Positions 17,248 to 24,777 of a stretch of 64,000 bases of DNA are shown here, piece by piece (position 1 is the first letter of the stretch; every line of letters begins with the position of its first letter). The notes under the pieces were generated by a model. That model was not told where the DNA came from and ran no database searches. It saw nothing but the letters and a program-made list of their open reading frames with translations. Origin of the DNA: HNR sp040400085 (GTDB taxonomy: Bacteria; Actinomycetota; Actinomycetes; Actinomycetales; Microbacteriaceae). The stretch lies in the NCBI GenBank assembly GCA_040400085.1, contig JBBAQX010000019.1:11809-75808 (forward strand), read 5' to 3'. The translations under genes were made by a program, and so were the position numbers.

Positions 17248-18549
17248 CTAGTTGTTGCCGTTGAGTAGGTCGGTCATTTCTTTCGTGGCCTCAGACGTGG
17301 CTTCATCAACTGACTTTTGACCAGAAAGAATTGCCTGCATCATCGTCTGGGTTGTCTTCTTTGCCTGCACCGCGCCGAACGTCGGTGTTACGGGAACCGC
17401 CGCGCCGCCGTCAATGAGCTGTTTGGCAAATCCGGTGACGAGTGGGTTGTCGGACTCGAGGGCAGGCTCGAGGAGTGACTTCTGTCCGGGGAAGAACCCC
17501 GTCTCATCAACGAACTTTTTGGCCAGGTCCCCGCTTGTCATGAGCTTGACAAATTCGAAGGATAGCTCTTTGTTTTTGGTGGTATCGAAGATGCCCAGGT
17601 GCGATCCGCCCACCGCCGAGGGAGAGATCCCGCCGGTTTTGCCGGGTATTGTGGTCGCTGCAAGCTTGCCTTCCATCGCGGGATTCTTCTCGAAGATGGC
17701 GTTCGGCGTCCACGATCCCTGGACGGCCATTGCTACGCTTCCGTTCGCAAAATTATCCAGGATATCGGTCTCTTTCCAGGTGGTTGCCCCCTGGGTTGAG
17801 AAGCCGTGCTTCAGGGCGAGATCGGTGAAGAACTTGATGCCCTCACGCGATTTTGCGCTGTCAAGCTCGCTGGTCCATTCGCCGTTGTTTTCGGTTGCGA
17901 CCTCGCCGCCCCCTCCCCAGATCCACGGGTAGGCGGACATCTCGGCGTCACCGGGAACCGGGAATGTAATCATCTCGGGGTGTGCCGCTTTGATGGCGTT
18001 TCCGACGGTGATGATGTCATCCCATGTCTTTGGTGCCTCAAGTCCCAGCTCGGTCATGATATCGGAGCGGTACATTAGCGCACGTATAGCGGTATAGAAC
18101 GGCATGCCATAGAGTTCGTCTTTGTAAACGCCGGAGTCTTTCAGGCCCTCGACCATATCGTTTTCGAGGCCTGCCTTTTTTACCATGTCGTCGAGGGGGA
18201 GTAGCACTCCCGCATCGGCGTATTCTGGGGTCCAGGTGTTTCCGATCTCGGCGACGTCGGGGGTTGTTCCTCCGGCGATCGCGGTTTGGAAACGGGTTTT
18301 CGCGTCGGCCCAGGGAACCTCTTCGATCTTTACGGTTGCTCCCGTCTGCTTGGTGAACTCGTCAGAGACCTCCTTGTAGAAGTCGGTCATATCGGGTTGG
18401 GTTCCGCGCATCAACCAGACGTTGATGGTCTGGCCAGCGCCATCCTGTGCACCGTCGCTGCTGCCTGAATCGTTTGAGCTCGACGAGCATCCGCTGAGAA
18501 CGAGTGCTGCGCTTGCCAGGAGCGCGATCGGGATAAAGCGTTTTTTCAT
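17248..18549 (-). CDS. Extracellular sugar-binding lipoprotein (ABC transporter)
   Basis: 433-residue family-1 solute-binding protein. Lipoprotein signal peptide MKKRFIPIALLASAALVLSGC with lipobox LSGC (Cys about residue 21) and a Ser/Asp/Gly linker. The NVWLMRGTQPDMTDFYKEV start, GTTPDVAEIGNTW and AVGGSHLGIFDTTKNKEL segments are typical of CUT1 sugar binders. GAGGAG lies 8 nt before the ATG. A TTATAC -10 (18599-18604) gives it its own promoter; 72 bp separate it from the GNAT gene. Confidence 0.92.
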   Translation of the reverse strand: MKKRFIPIALLASAALVLSGCSSSSNDSGSSDGAQDGAGQTINVWLMRGTQPDMTDFYKEVSDEFTKQTGATVKIEEVPWADAKTRFQTAIAGGTTPDVAEIGNTWTPEYADAGVLLPLDDMVKKAGLENDMVEGLKDSGVYKDELYGMPFYTAIRALMYRSDIMTELGLEAPKTWDDIITVGNAIKAAHPEMITFPVPGDAEMSAYPWIWGGGGEVATENNGEWTSELDSAKSREGIKFFTDLALKHGFSTQGATTWKETDILDNFANGSVAMAVQGSWTPNAIFEKNPAMEGKLAATTIPGKTGGISPSAVGGSHLGIFDTTKNKELSFEFVKLMTSGDLAKKFVDETGFFPGQKSLLEPALESDNPLVTGFAKQLIDGGAAVPVTPTFGAVQAKKTTQTMMQAILSGQKSVDEATSEATKEMTDLLNGNN

Positions 18550-18565
18550 TCGGGGGTCTCCTCAT

Positions 18566-18579
18566 TGAAACGTGAGTTA
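18566..18579 (-). promoter_or_regulatory. Candidate MurR operator upstream of the sugar-binding lipoprotein
   Basis: On the minus strand this reads TAACTCACGTTTCA. It shares AAC-N4-GTTTCA with the element overlapping the -10 of the glycosidase gene (20833-20847). It lies between the -10 (18599-18604) and the ribosome-binding site, a position suited to repression. Motif and regulator assignment are inference. Confidence 0.35.
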
Positions 18580-18603
18580 GGGCTGTGTGCCTTGTGGTGT
18601 ATA

Positions 18604-18619
18604 AGGTAAGTTTTCATCA
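18604..18619 (-). promoter_or_regulatory. 16-bp element shared with the efflux-operon promoter
   Basis: Minus strand TGATGAAAACTTACCT, immediately upstream of the TTATAC -10 of the lipoprotein gene. The same 16 bases occur at 60713-60728, next to a TTATGA -10 before the efflux adaptor gene. Could be a shared regulator site or chance. Confidence 0.35.
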
Positions 18620-18625
18620 TTTGAC

Positions 18626-20731
18626 TCATTTATGCAAATTCCTCTCAGATAAACTGAATTTTCTGCGAGAAATTTTCATTATGGTTCCTGCGATCACAAG
18701 CGTCAGGACTGCGAGGAGCCACAGATCGTTTGCCGTTCCCGTCGCTGCGAGGGTGCCACTTCGCTGGTCGCCCGAAGCCGTCAGCTTCGCGGCATCCGCG
18801 GCTGATTTGTTTGTGTTAGGAGTGAGCGGTTCGGTGGGGGTGACCGGGGTTACGGGTTTCTCCGGGTCCACCTGAGGGGCCGTTGCAAGCGCGGGGGAGC
18901 TCTCAACTGCGGCCGCATTGAGCGCGGTGACAACCCAACTAGTACTAGTGCTTCCCGCATCGAATGCTTGCGGTTTGTTGTTGTAAGCGGTCGCGTCAAA
19001 CGTAAAGCTGGTTGTGCTTCCGGCCCACACCGTGTCCACCAATGTTCCGGGTGCCGCGATGATATCCGCTGCGCTTCCTTCCCCGGCGTAGATTGCGAAC
19101 TCCCGAGCGGGGGCCGACGCGTCAGCCTTCCAGGTCAGCTGCTGAGTGTCTGCGTTGTAAACGGCATCAACGGGGGATGCGGCGAGTGGCGCAGAGGTGA
19201 GCTGCGGCTTTGCCGGGGTAAGGCTTGGTTGCGCGAAATAGGTTCCCTTGAGGATATCGTTTGCCTGGTCGCGGACGGCGTATTGAGCCGCCTTATCGGC
19301 AGGTACGGTTATCGAACTGCTGGGCAGCAACTCGGGGTAGCCATAGAGCATGCTTCCCTTTACGTTGGGAAGCGTCTGGTTAAACCGGATTTGGTTCGCA
19401 ACCTCTTCGGGGTTCATCCAGGCGGGGTCTGATCCGCCGTTCTGAAGATGCTTGTATTGCGCGTGACCGATATAGATCTGTACGTCGGTTCCCTCGGCTG
19501 CGTCGTTCCACCACCGCGCTAGTTCTCCGTATGGTGCGAATCCTGTATCGAAAGCCCAGTAGATCTGGGGGGTCATGTAGTCGACAAGCTCGTTTTTGAT
19601 CCAGCCTCTCGTGTCTGCGAAAATGCTTCCGCTGTAGCTGTTTGAAGATGAGGTTGGTGTGTTCGATCCACGAGGATCGCGAGTCTTGTGCTCCCAAATC
19701 CCGAAGGGGCTGATGCCGAGTTGCACTGCTGTGTGCGCGCTTGCGTTGTGCTCGTCAATTGTGTCTTTTACTCCGGTAACGAGCGATGTGATGTTATCGC
19801 GTCTCCATGATTCGATGCCTGCCTGCGTATCAGGGTATGCGTTACTAGCTAGACCATAGGTTTCAAAAGTCGAGCGATCCTCTTTCAGATCGCCGAAGAC
19901 CTGGGTCCCCACCTTGTATGGGTAGAAATAGTCGTCGAAATGGATAGCGTCAATATCGTAGTTGGTGATGAGCTCGTTGACGGTGTCTCTGACGTGTTGC
20001 TGGGGTCCGGGCATCCCCGGATTGAGGAAAAGCTTTTCGTCAAATATCAGTACCTCGTCTGGGTGAAGGACCGCGTAGTTATTGTCGGCGAGGAGGCCGC
20101 CTTTGTTGAGGGCGCTGATGTACTCTGGGACGCTGAGCGCCCGGATTTCGGGAGCAGTGAGTTTCAGCGCTTTCACGATGCTCGTCGCATCTTTTTTGGA
20201 GAATGTGACCCTGTATGGGTTGAGCCATGCGTGATATTCCATGCCTCGCTTGTGTGTTTCCTCGACCATGTATGCCAGGGGGTCGAATCCCGGATCCTTA
20301 CCCTGTGTTCCCTGCAGGAACTCTGACCAGGGCCGATTTACTGAAGGATAGAAAGAATCGAGTTGCGGGCTGACCTGGAAGAGCATGGTGTTCATATTCC
20401 AGGATTCGAAGTCGTCTAGAACCTGTGTGTAGCGGGTCTGGAAATCAGCTGCGCCGGAAACTTTGCCAAACCCGATGTTGGCGACCGTGGCAACCCAGGA
20501 ACTCTTGAGTTGCCTGTTCTGCTGCTCGTAGCTCGCGGGTATTTGGACCTGTTCGCTTGAATTGGGGTACAGCATGACGGGTTTCGTCGAATCGTAGGCG
20601 TAGCCGTCGCTGGTTTTAACGTATTTGAAGAGGGGGGCTGTTGATGGTGCCGAATAGGCTCCTGCTGAGGTAAGCGCAAGGCTTCCGAGAGTGAGCGAGG
20701 CTATGGCAAGCGTCGCGAGGTGGCGTTTCAT
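18626..20731 (-). CDS. Secreted GHL10/DigH-like glycosidase with LAATG wall anchor
   Basis: 701 residues. Signal peptide (MKRHLATLAIASLTLGSLAL then AGAYSA) sets the start at 20731; the frame is open further up but lacks a secretion signal. The TIM-barrel part (about 65-470) has the GHL10 (YddW/DigH) hallmarks RGMEYHAWLNPYRV, DAIHFDDYFYP and VQLGISPFGIW. E. coli DigH hydrolyses peptidoglycan glycan strands lacking peptides. A fibronectin-like stretch (about 515-620) follows, then a Pro/Thr linker and the sortase-E-type signal LAATG, a hydrophobic helix and a positive tail. Head of the salvage cluster, so release of glycan fragments from the wall for import is the inferred job. Confidence 0.85.
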   Translation of the reverse strand: MKRHLATLAIASLTLGSLALTSAGAYSAPSTAPLFKYVKTSDGYAYDSTKPVMLYPNSSEQVQIPASYEQQNRQLKSSWVATVANIGFGKVSGAADFQTRYTQVLDDFESWNMNTMLFQVSPQLDSFYPSVNRPWSEFLQGTQGKDPGFDPLAYMVEETHKRGMEYHAWLNPYRVTFSKKDATSIVKALKLTAPEIRALSVPEYISALNKGGLLADNNYAVLHPDEVLIFDEKLFLNPGMPGPQQHVRDTVNELITNYDIDAIHFDDYFYPYKVGTQVFGDLKEDRSTFETYGLASNAYPDTQAGIESWRRDNITSLVTGVKDTIDEHNASAHTAVQLGISPFGIWEHKTRDPRGSNTPTSSSNSYSGSIFADTRGWIKNELVDYMTPQIYWAFDTGFAPYGELARWWNDAAEGTDVQIYIGHAQYKHLQNGGSDPAWMNPEEVANQIRFNQTLPNVKGSMLYGYPELLPSSSITVPADKAAQYAVRDQANDILKGTYFAQPSLTPAKPQLTSAPLAASPVDAVYNADTQQLTWKADASAPAREFAIYAGEGSAADIIAAPGTLVDTVWAGSTTSFTFDATAYNNKPQAFDAGSTSTSWVVTALNAAAVESSPALATAPQVDPEKPVTPVTPTEPLTPNTNKSAADAAKLTASGDQRSGTLAATGTANDLWLLAVLTLVIAGTIMKISRRKFSLSERNLHK

Positions 20732-20832
20732 AGTGATCCGTTCCGTGCACCTGCTGCTGTGATGTCGGATGCTGTGCCAGAGCATCCGTGCTACCTGACA
20801 CGTCGTTGGGGGAGCAGGTTTGTAGCTCCCTA

Positions 20833-20863
20833 TGAAACTAATGTTCATTCAAGGATATGTCAA
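20833..20863 (-). promoter_or_regulatory. Promoter and candidate MurR operator of the glycosidase gene
   Basis: On the minus strand: -35 TTGACA (20858-20863), 17-bp spacer, -10 TAGTTT (20835-20840). A palindrome-like TGAACATTAGTTTCA (20833-20847) covers the -10 and shares AAC-N4-GTTTCA with 18566-18579. The start codon is about 100 bp downstream. Confidence 0.5.
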
Positions 20864-20971
20864 TGAGAGATTTATTCACCTCGAGCGCGGAGGATGCGAA
20901 TTTCGCTCAGGCGGCACGCCGAGAACGCCATTCGCCGCCAATGCAGGTGTGAAAGCGATACTCTAGTCAAC

Positions 20972-21949
20972 GTGGCTGCAGTAAAAAATCCCTTTGGACA
21001 GGTAATGGTGGCTCTCGTCACCCCATTTACGAGCGACGGCGAGGTTGATTGGCCAGCTGTTGAACGTCATATCGATGATGTCATCGAAGCCGGTGCTGAC
21101 GGTATCGTTGTTACTGGCACGACAGGCGAGACGTCGACGCTGACCGACCCCGAAAAGCTTAAGCTTGTCGAGGTGGGTAAGAGTGTCGCTGGCAACCGCG
21201 CCAAGATCATCACGGCCGGCGGTTCGAATGAGACCGCGCACGCTATCGAACTTTATAAGGCAAGCGAGAAGGCCGGTGCCGACGGTATTATGCCGGTCAC
21301 GCCCTACTACAACAAGCCAACCCAAGCCGGAATTTTGACACATTTTCGACTGATCGCTGATGCGACCGACCTGCCTGTCATCCTGTATGACATCCCGGGG
21401 CGCACCGGAGTGCCGATTAAGTACGAGACCATCCTTCGCCTGGCAAAGCATCCCAACGTTGTTGCGATTAAGGATGCTAAGGGAGACTTTAGCGAAGTAA
21501 GCCGCGTGATTAACCAAACTGATCTCCTGTACTTCTCCGGCGATGACCCCAACGTCCTGCCGCATCTCTCCATCGGGGCGAGCGGACTCATCGGAGTCAC
21601 AGCGAATATCGCGGCAGCACCTTACCGCCAAATGGTGGATGCGGTAAACCGCGGAGACTTGGCATCGGCAACCGATGCACACAAGAAGCTCGAACCGTTG
21701 GTTCGGGCAATCATGACACACGTACCGGGAACGATTGCGGCCAAATATGTGCTGCACGGCCTCGGCCGCATCGGCAGCCCGCGCGTGCGTCTTCCACTGG
21801 TCGGCCCCGAAGAGTGGGAAGCCGCGCAGATCGAGGATGACCTCGCCCTCGTGCGCGACCTGCCGGGCCTCGACCTCAGCAATTTCCGTCCTGACCGCAA
21901 CGCGGCAGCTGGCGGAGCCCTACCACAGATTGCGGGAACGACCCGCTAG
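20972..21949 (+). CDS. dapA: 4-hydroxy-tetrahydrodipicolinate synthase DapA
   Basis: 325-residue class I aldolase condensing pyruvate with aspartate semialdehyde, entry to diaminopimelate/lysine. GTTGETSTLT, YYNKPTQAG, VILYDIPGRTG and the Schiff-base lysine in VAIKDAKGDF are present. GTG 20972 is preferred; TACTCT (20959-20964) ends 7 nt before it, so the message may be leaderless. The DapA core ends near residue 300; a short tail RPDRNAAAGGALPQIAG follows. rnj follows after 14 bp. Confidence 0.95.
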   Translation: MAAVKNPFGQVMVALVTPFTSDGEVDWPAVERHIDDVIEAGADGIVVTGTTGETSTLTDPEKLKLVEVGKSVAGNRAKIITAGGSNETAHAIELYKASEKAGADGIMPVTPYYNKPTQAGILTHFRLIADATDLPVILYDIPGRTGVPIKYETILRLAKHPNVVAIKDAKGDFSEVSRVINQTDLLYFSGDDPNVLPHLSIGASGLIGVTANIAAAPYRQMVDAVNRGDLASATDAHKKLEPLVRAIMTHVPGTIAAKYVLHGLGRIGSPRVRLPLVGPEEWEAAQIEDDLALVRDLPGLDLSNFRPDRNAAAGGALPQIAGTTR

Positions 21950-21963
21950 AAACAGGAGGACGT

Positions 21964-23655
21964 GTGCCTAGCAACGTCTCAGATACAACCAGCTACACCC
22001 CGGCCCCCCTCAAGGACGGCACTCTACGGGTTATCCCCGTAGGCGGCCTCGGAGAAGTCGGCCGAAACATGACAGTTTTTGAGATGAACGGCAAGCTGCT
22101 CATCGTCGACTGCGGCGTGCTCTTCCCAGAAGAGCACCAACCGGGCGTCGACCTGATCCTGCCCGACTTCTCGATCATTCGCGACCGTCTCGACGATATC
22201 GTTGCGGTCGTGCTTACCCACGGTCACGAGGACCACATCGGGGCCGTTCCCTACCTGCTCCGACTGCGAAACGACATCCCCCTCATCGGGTCGACGCTCA
22301 CGCTCGCCCTCATCGAGGCCAAGCTCAAAGAACACCGCATCAAGCCTTACACCTTCACCGTAGCCGAGGGTGATATCGAGCAGCTCGGACCGTTCGGTCT
22401 CGAGTTTGTCGCGGTGAACCACTCGATTCCGGATGCTCTGGCCGTCGCGATCCGCACGGAGGCCGGGATGGTCCTCGCCACTGGTGACTTCAAGATGGAT
22501 CAACTGCCGCTTGATGGCCGCCTTACCGATCTGCGTGCCTTCGCCCGCCTCGGCGAAGAGGGCATCGATCTGTTTCTCGTCGACTCAACGAACGCCGAGG
22601 TTCCCGGGTTCACCCCGCTGGAACGCGACATCGGACCGGTGCTCGACGATGTCATAGCAAAGGCACCAGGCAAGGTCGTCGTCGCGAGCTTTTCCAGTCA
22701 CATCCACCGTGTTCAGCAGGTTCTTGATGCCGCCCACAATCACGGCCGCCGCGTCGTGCTCCTCGGACGCTCGATGGTGCGAAACATGGGGATTGCTGCG
22801 GAGCTTGGATACCTCAAGGTTCCCCAGGACATCCTGGTTGACCATAGGAAAACCGATGGTATCCCCGATAACAAGATTGTGTACATGGGAACGGGATCTC
22901 AGGGCGAGCCCATGGCCGTGCTGAGCCGCATGGCCAACCGCGAACACAAGGTTGAGATCGGCGAAGGCGACACCGTCATCCTCGCATCGAGCCTGATTCC
23001 CGGTAATGAAAACGCGGTCTACCGAATCATCGATCGCCTGATCAAAAACGGCGCCAACGTCGTGCACAAGGGCAACGCGAAGGTTCACGTCTCTGGGCAC
23101 GCGGCTGCTGGCGAATTGTTGTACTGCTACAACATCCTCAAGCCCCGCAACGTGCTTCCCGTGCACGGGGAGTTCCGTCACCTCGATGCGAACGCCAAGC
23201 TGGCGATCAAGACGGGGATCCCCGAGGAAAATGTCATTCTCGCTCAGGACGGCACCGTCATCGACCTCGTCGACGGCGTGGCTCAGATAGTCGGCCAATA
23301 CGACCTCGGATTCGTCTACGTAGACGGCTCAAGCGTCGGCCAGATCACGGAAGCGGATCTGAAGGATCGTCGGGTTCTTGGCGAGGAGGGCTTCATCTCT
23401 GTGATCGTCGTCATCGAATCGGCTACCGGCCGTGTTATTGTTGGCCCGGAGATCCACGCCAAGGGCGTCGCCGAGGGCGATAGCGTCTTCGAAGACGTCA
23501 AGCCGAAGATCGTGGCTGCCCTCGCGGAGGCTTCGCAGAACGGGGTGCGCGATCAGCACGCCCTTCAGCAAATTATGCGTCGAACCATCGGGCGCTGGGT
23601 TGCGCAGAAGTTGCGTCGCCGCGCGATGATCGTTCCGGTCGTAATCGAGTCTTAG
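21964..23655 (+). CDS. rnj: Ribonuclease J
   Basis: 563-residue metallo-beta-lactamase/beta-CASP ribonuclease. Metal ligands in THGHEDHIGAVPYLL, ATGDFKMD and the beta-CASP motif HVSGHA are visible, with the RNase J C-terminal domain from about 470. GTG 21964 follows AGGAGGA with proper spacing; 14 bp after dapA, the usual actinobacterial pair. Processes mRNA and rRNA 5' ends. Confidence 0.95.
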   Translation: MPSNVSDTTSYTPAPLKDGTLRVIPVGGLGEVGRNMTVFEMNGKLLIVDCGVLFPEEHQPGVDLILPDFSIIRDRLDDIVAVVLTHGHEDHIGAVPYLLRLRNDIPLIGSTLTLALIEAKLKEHRIKPYTFTVAEGDIEQLGPFGLEFVAVNHSIPDALAVAIRTEAGMVLATGDFKMDQLPLDGRLTDLRAFARLGEEGIDLFLVDSTNAEVPGFTPLERDIGPVLDDVIAKAPGKVVVASFSSHIHRVQQVLDAAHNHGRRVVLLGRSMVRNMGIAAELGYLKVPQDILVDHRKTDGIPDNKIVYMGTGSQGEPMAVLSRMANREHKVEIGEGDTVILASSLIPGNENAVYRIIDRLIKNGANVVHKGNAKVHVSGHAAAGELLYCYNILKPRNVLPVHGEFRHLDANAKLAIKTGIPEENVILAQDGTVIDLVDGVAQIVGQYDLGFVYVDGSSVGQITEADLKDRRVLGEEGFISVIVVIESATGRVIVGPEIHAKGVAEGDSVFEDVKPKIVAALAEASQNGVRDQHALQQIMRRTIGRWVAQKLRRRAMIVPVVIES

Positions 23656-23662
23656 AAATTGC

Positions 23663-23703
23663 GGATGCTCGTGGGTGAGGCCTGGCCTAGCCCACGAGCA
23701 TCC
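23663..23703 (+). terminator. Terminator hairpin after rnj
   Basis: Perfect 13-bp stem GGATGCTCGTGGG (23663-23675) with CCCACGAGCATCC (23691-23703), followed by TTTGTGT. It sits 8 bp after the rnj stop. Confidence 0.7.
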
Positions 23704-23724
23704 TTTGTGTGGTGAGGGACATTC

Positions 23725-24690
23725 ATGTCACATTTTTTGCAAGGATCAGCGTGGGGCGAGTTTCAGACAAGCCTGGGCCGAACCGTCGTCTCGGATTCCG
23801 GACAGGGCTGGAGCTATCTGGCAATTCTGGAAAAGGGAAAGATTAACTCTCGTTTGTACGCGCCGTATGGCCCCGTGCTGGAGTCGATCGATGCGCTACC
23901 CGATGCGCTCGCGTCTCTCGCTCAGAACGCCAAGGAGCTGGGGGCGGCGTTTATTCGCGTCGAGCCCCTTGTCGCTGGGTACGACAGTGCCGGCTACGAC
24001 AGTGCCGGTACAGGTGCCGCAGAGCTTGATAATGCTGTCATTGTGGCGCTCGAAGCAGCAGGCCTGCGCCGAACCAATCGTGTTCAGCCGGAACAGACCT
24101 GGCGAATCGATCTGAGCCAAACCGAGGACGACATCCTGATGGGGATGTCCAAAACCGGCAGGAACCTCTATCGCAACTACGCCAAAAAGGGTCTGTCTAT
24201 TCGCTCTAGCAGCGACCCTTCCGACGTTGATGTCCTGCTCAAGCTGATGAAGGGTGTCGCTGAGCAGGCCGGAATCACGCAGCATCCCGATAGCTACTTC
24301 CACGCACAGGTTTCTGCCCTTCTTCCCGGTGGGCACGGTCGCCTGTATTTCGTTGATTTCGAGGGGGAGCCTATCGCAGCATCCCTTGTTTATGACGACA
24401 GCGAGCGCCGCTATTACGCTCACGCCGCCGCTGATTACGAGCATCGCCGTTTACATCCCGGGAACGTCTTGGTGACCCAAATGATGATGGATGCTCATGA
24501 GCTAGGTAAGGCAGAGTTCGACTTCTACGGGGTTGCTCCTGCCGACGAACCTGAACACGCCTGGGCGGGGTTCAGCAAGTTTAAGCGCTCCTTCGGCGGG
24601 TACGATCACCACTTCGCGGGCGCGTGGGAGATGCCTGTCAATAAGCTGGGGTACTCGATGTATCGGATGCTGCGGCGCGTAACCGGGTAG
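23725..24690 (+). CDS. FemAB-like peptidoglycan-bridge aminoacyltransferase / GNAT fold protein
   Basis: 321 residues with the FemABX layout: GSAWGEFQTSLGR near the start, MSKTGRNLYRNYAKKGL, PDSYFHAQVSALLPGGHGRLYFVDFEG, and the end DFYGVAPADEPEHAWAGFSKFKRSFGG that is characteristic of FemAB/MurM-type enzymes and relatives. These transfer amino acids from tRNA to lipid II side chains; wall cross-bridge synthesis is likely but substrate is unknown. ATG 23725. A YDSAG duplication (23980-24009) sits in a surface loop at about residue 86. Confidence 0.8.
   Translation: MSHFLQGSAWGEFQTSLGRTVVSDSGQGWSYLAILEKGKINSRLYAPYGPVLESIDALPDALASLAQNAKELGAAFIRVEPLVAGYDSAGYDSAGTGAAELDNAVIVALEAAGLRRTNRVQPEQTWRIDLSQTEDDILMGMSKTGRNLYRNYAKKGLSIRSSSDPSDVDVLLKLMKGVAEQAGITQHPDSYFHAQVSALLPGGHGRLYFVDFEGEPIAASLVYDDSERRYYAHAAADYEHRRLHPGNVLVTQMMMDAHELGKAEFDFYGVAPADEPEHAWAGFSKFKRSFGGYDHHFAGAWEMPVNKLGYSMYRMLRRVTG
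23980..24009 (+). repeat. 15-bp in-frame duplication (YDSAG x2)
   Basis: Units 23980-23994 and 23995-24009 differ by one base (final C or T) and encode YDSAG twice, with a partial third copy (TGAA) following. Confidence 0.85.
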
Positions 24691-24777
24691 CCTCCATATA
24701 CCCCGAGAAGTCGCGGAATTTCCACACGCCGAGCCTCTAAACGGCTTGTGTCGGACGTGACCTGTATTCTGTCACGC

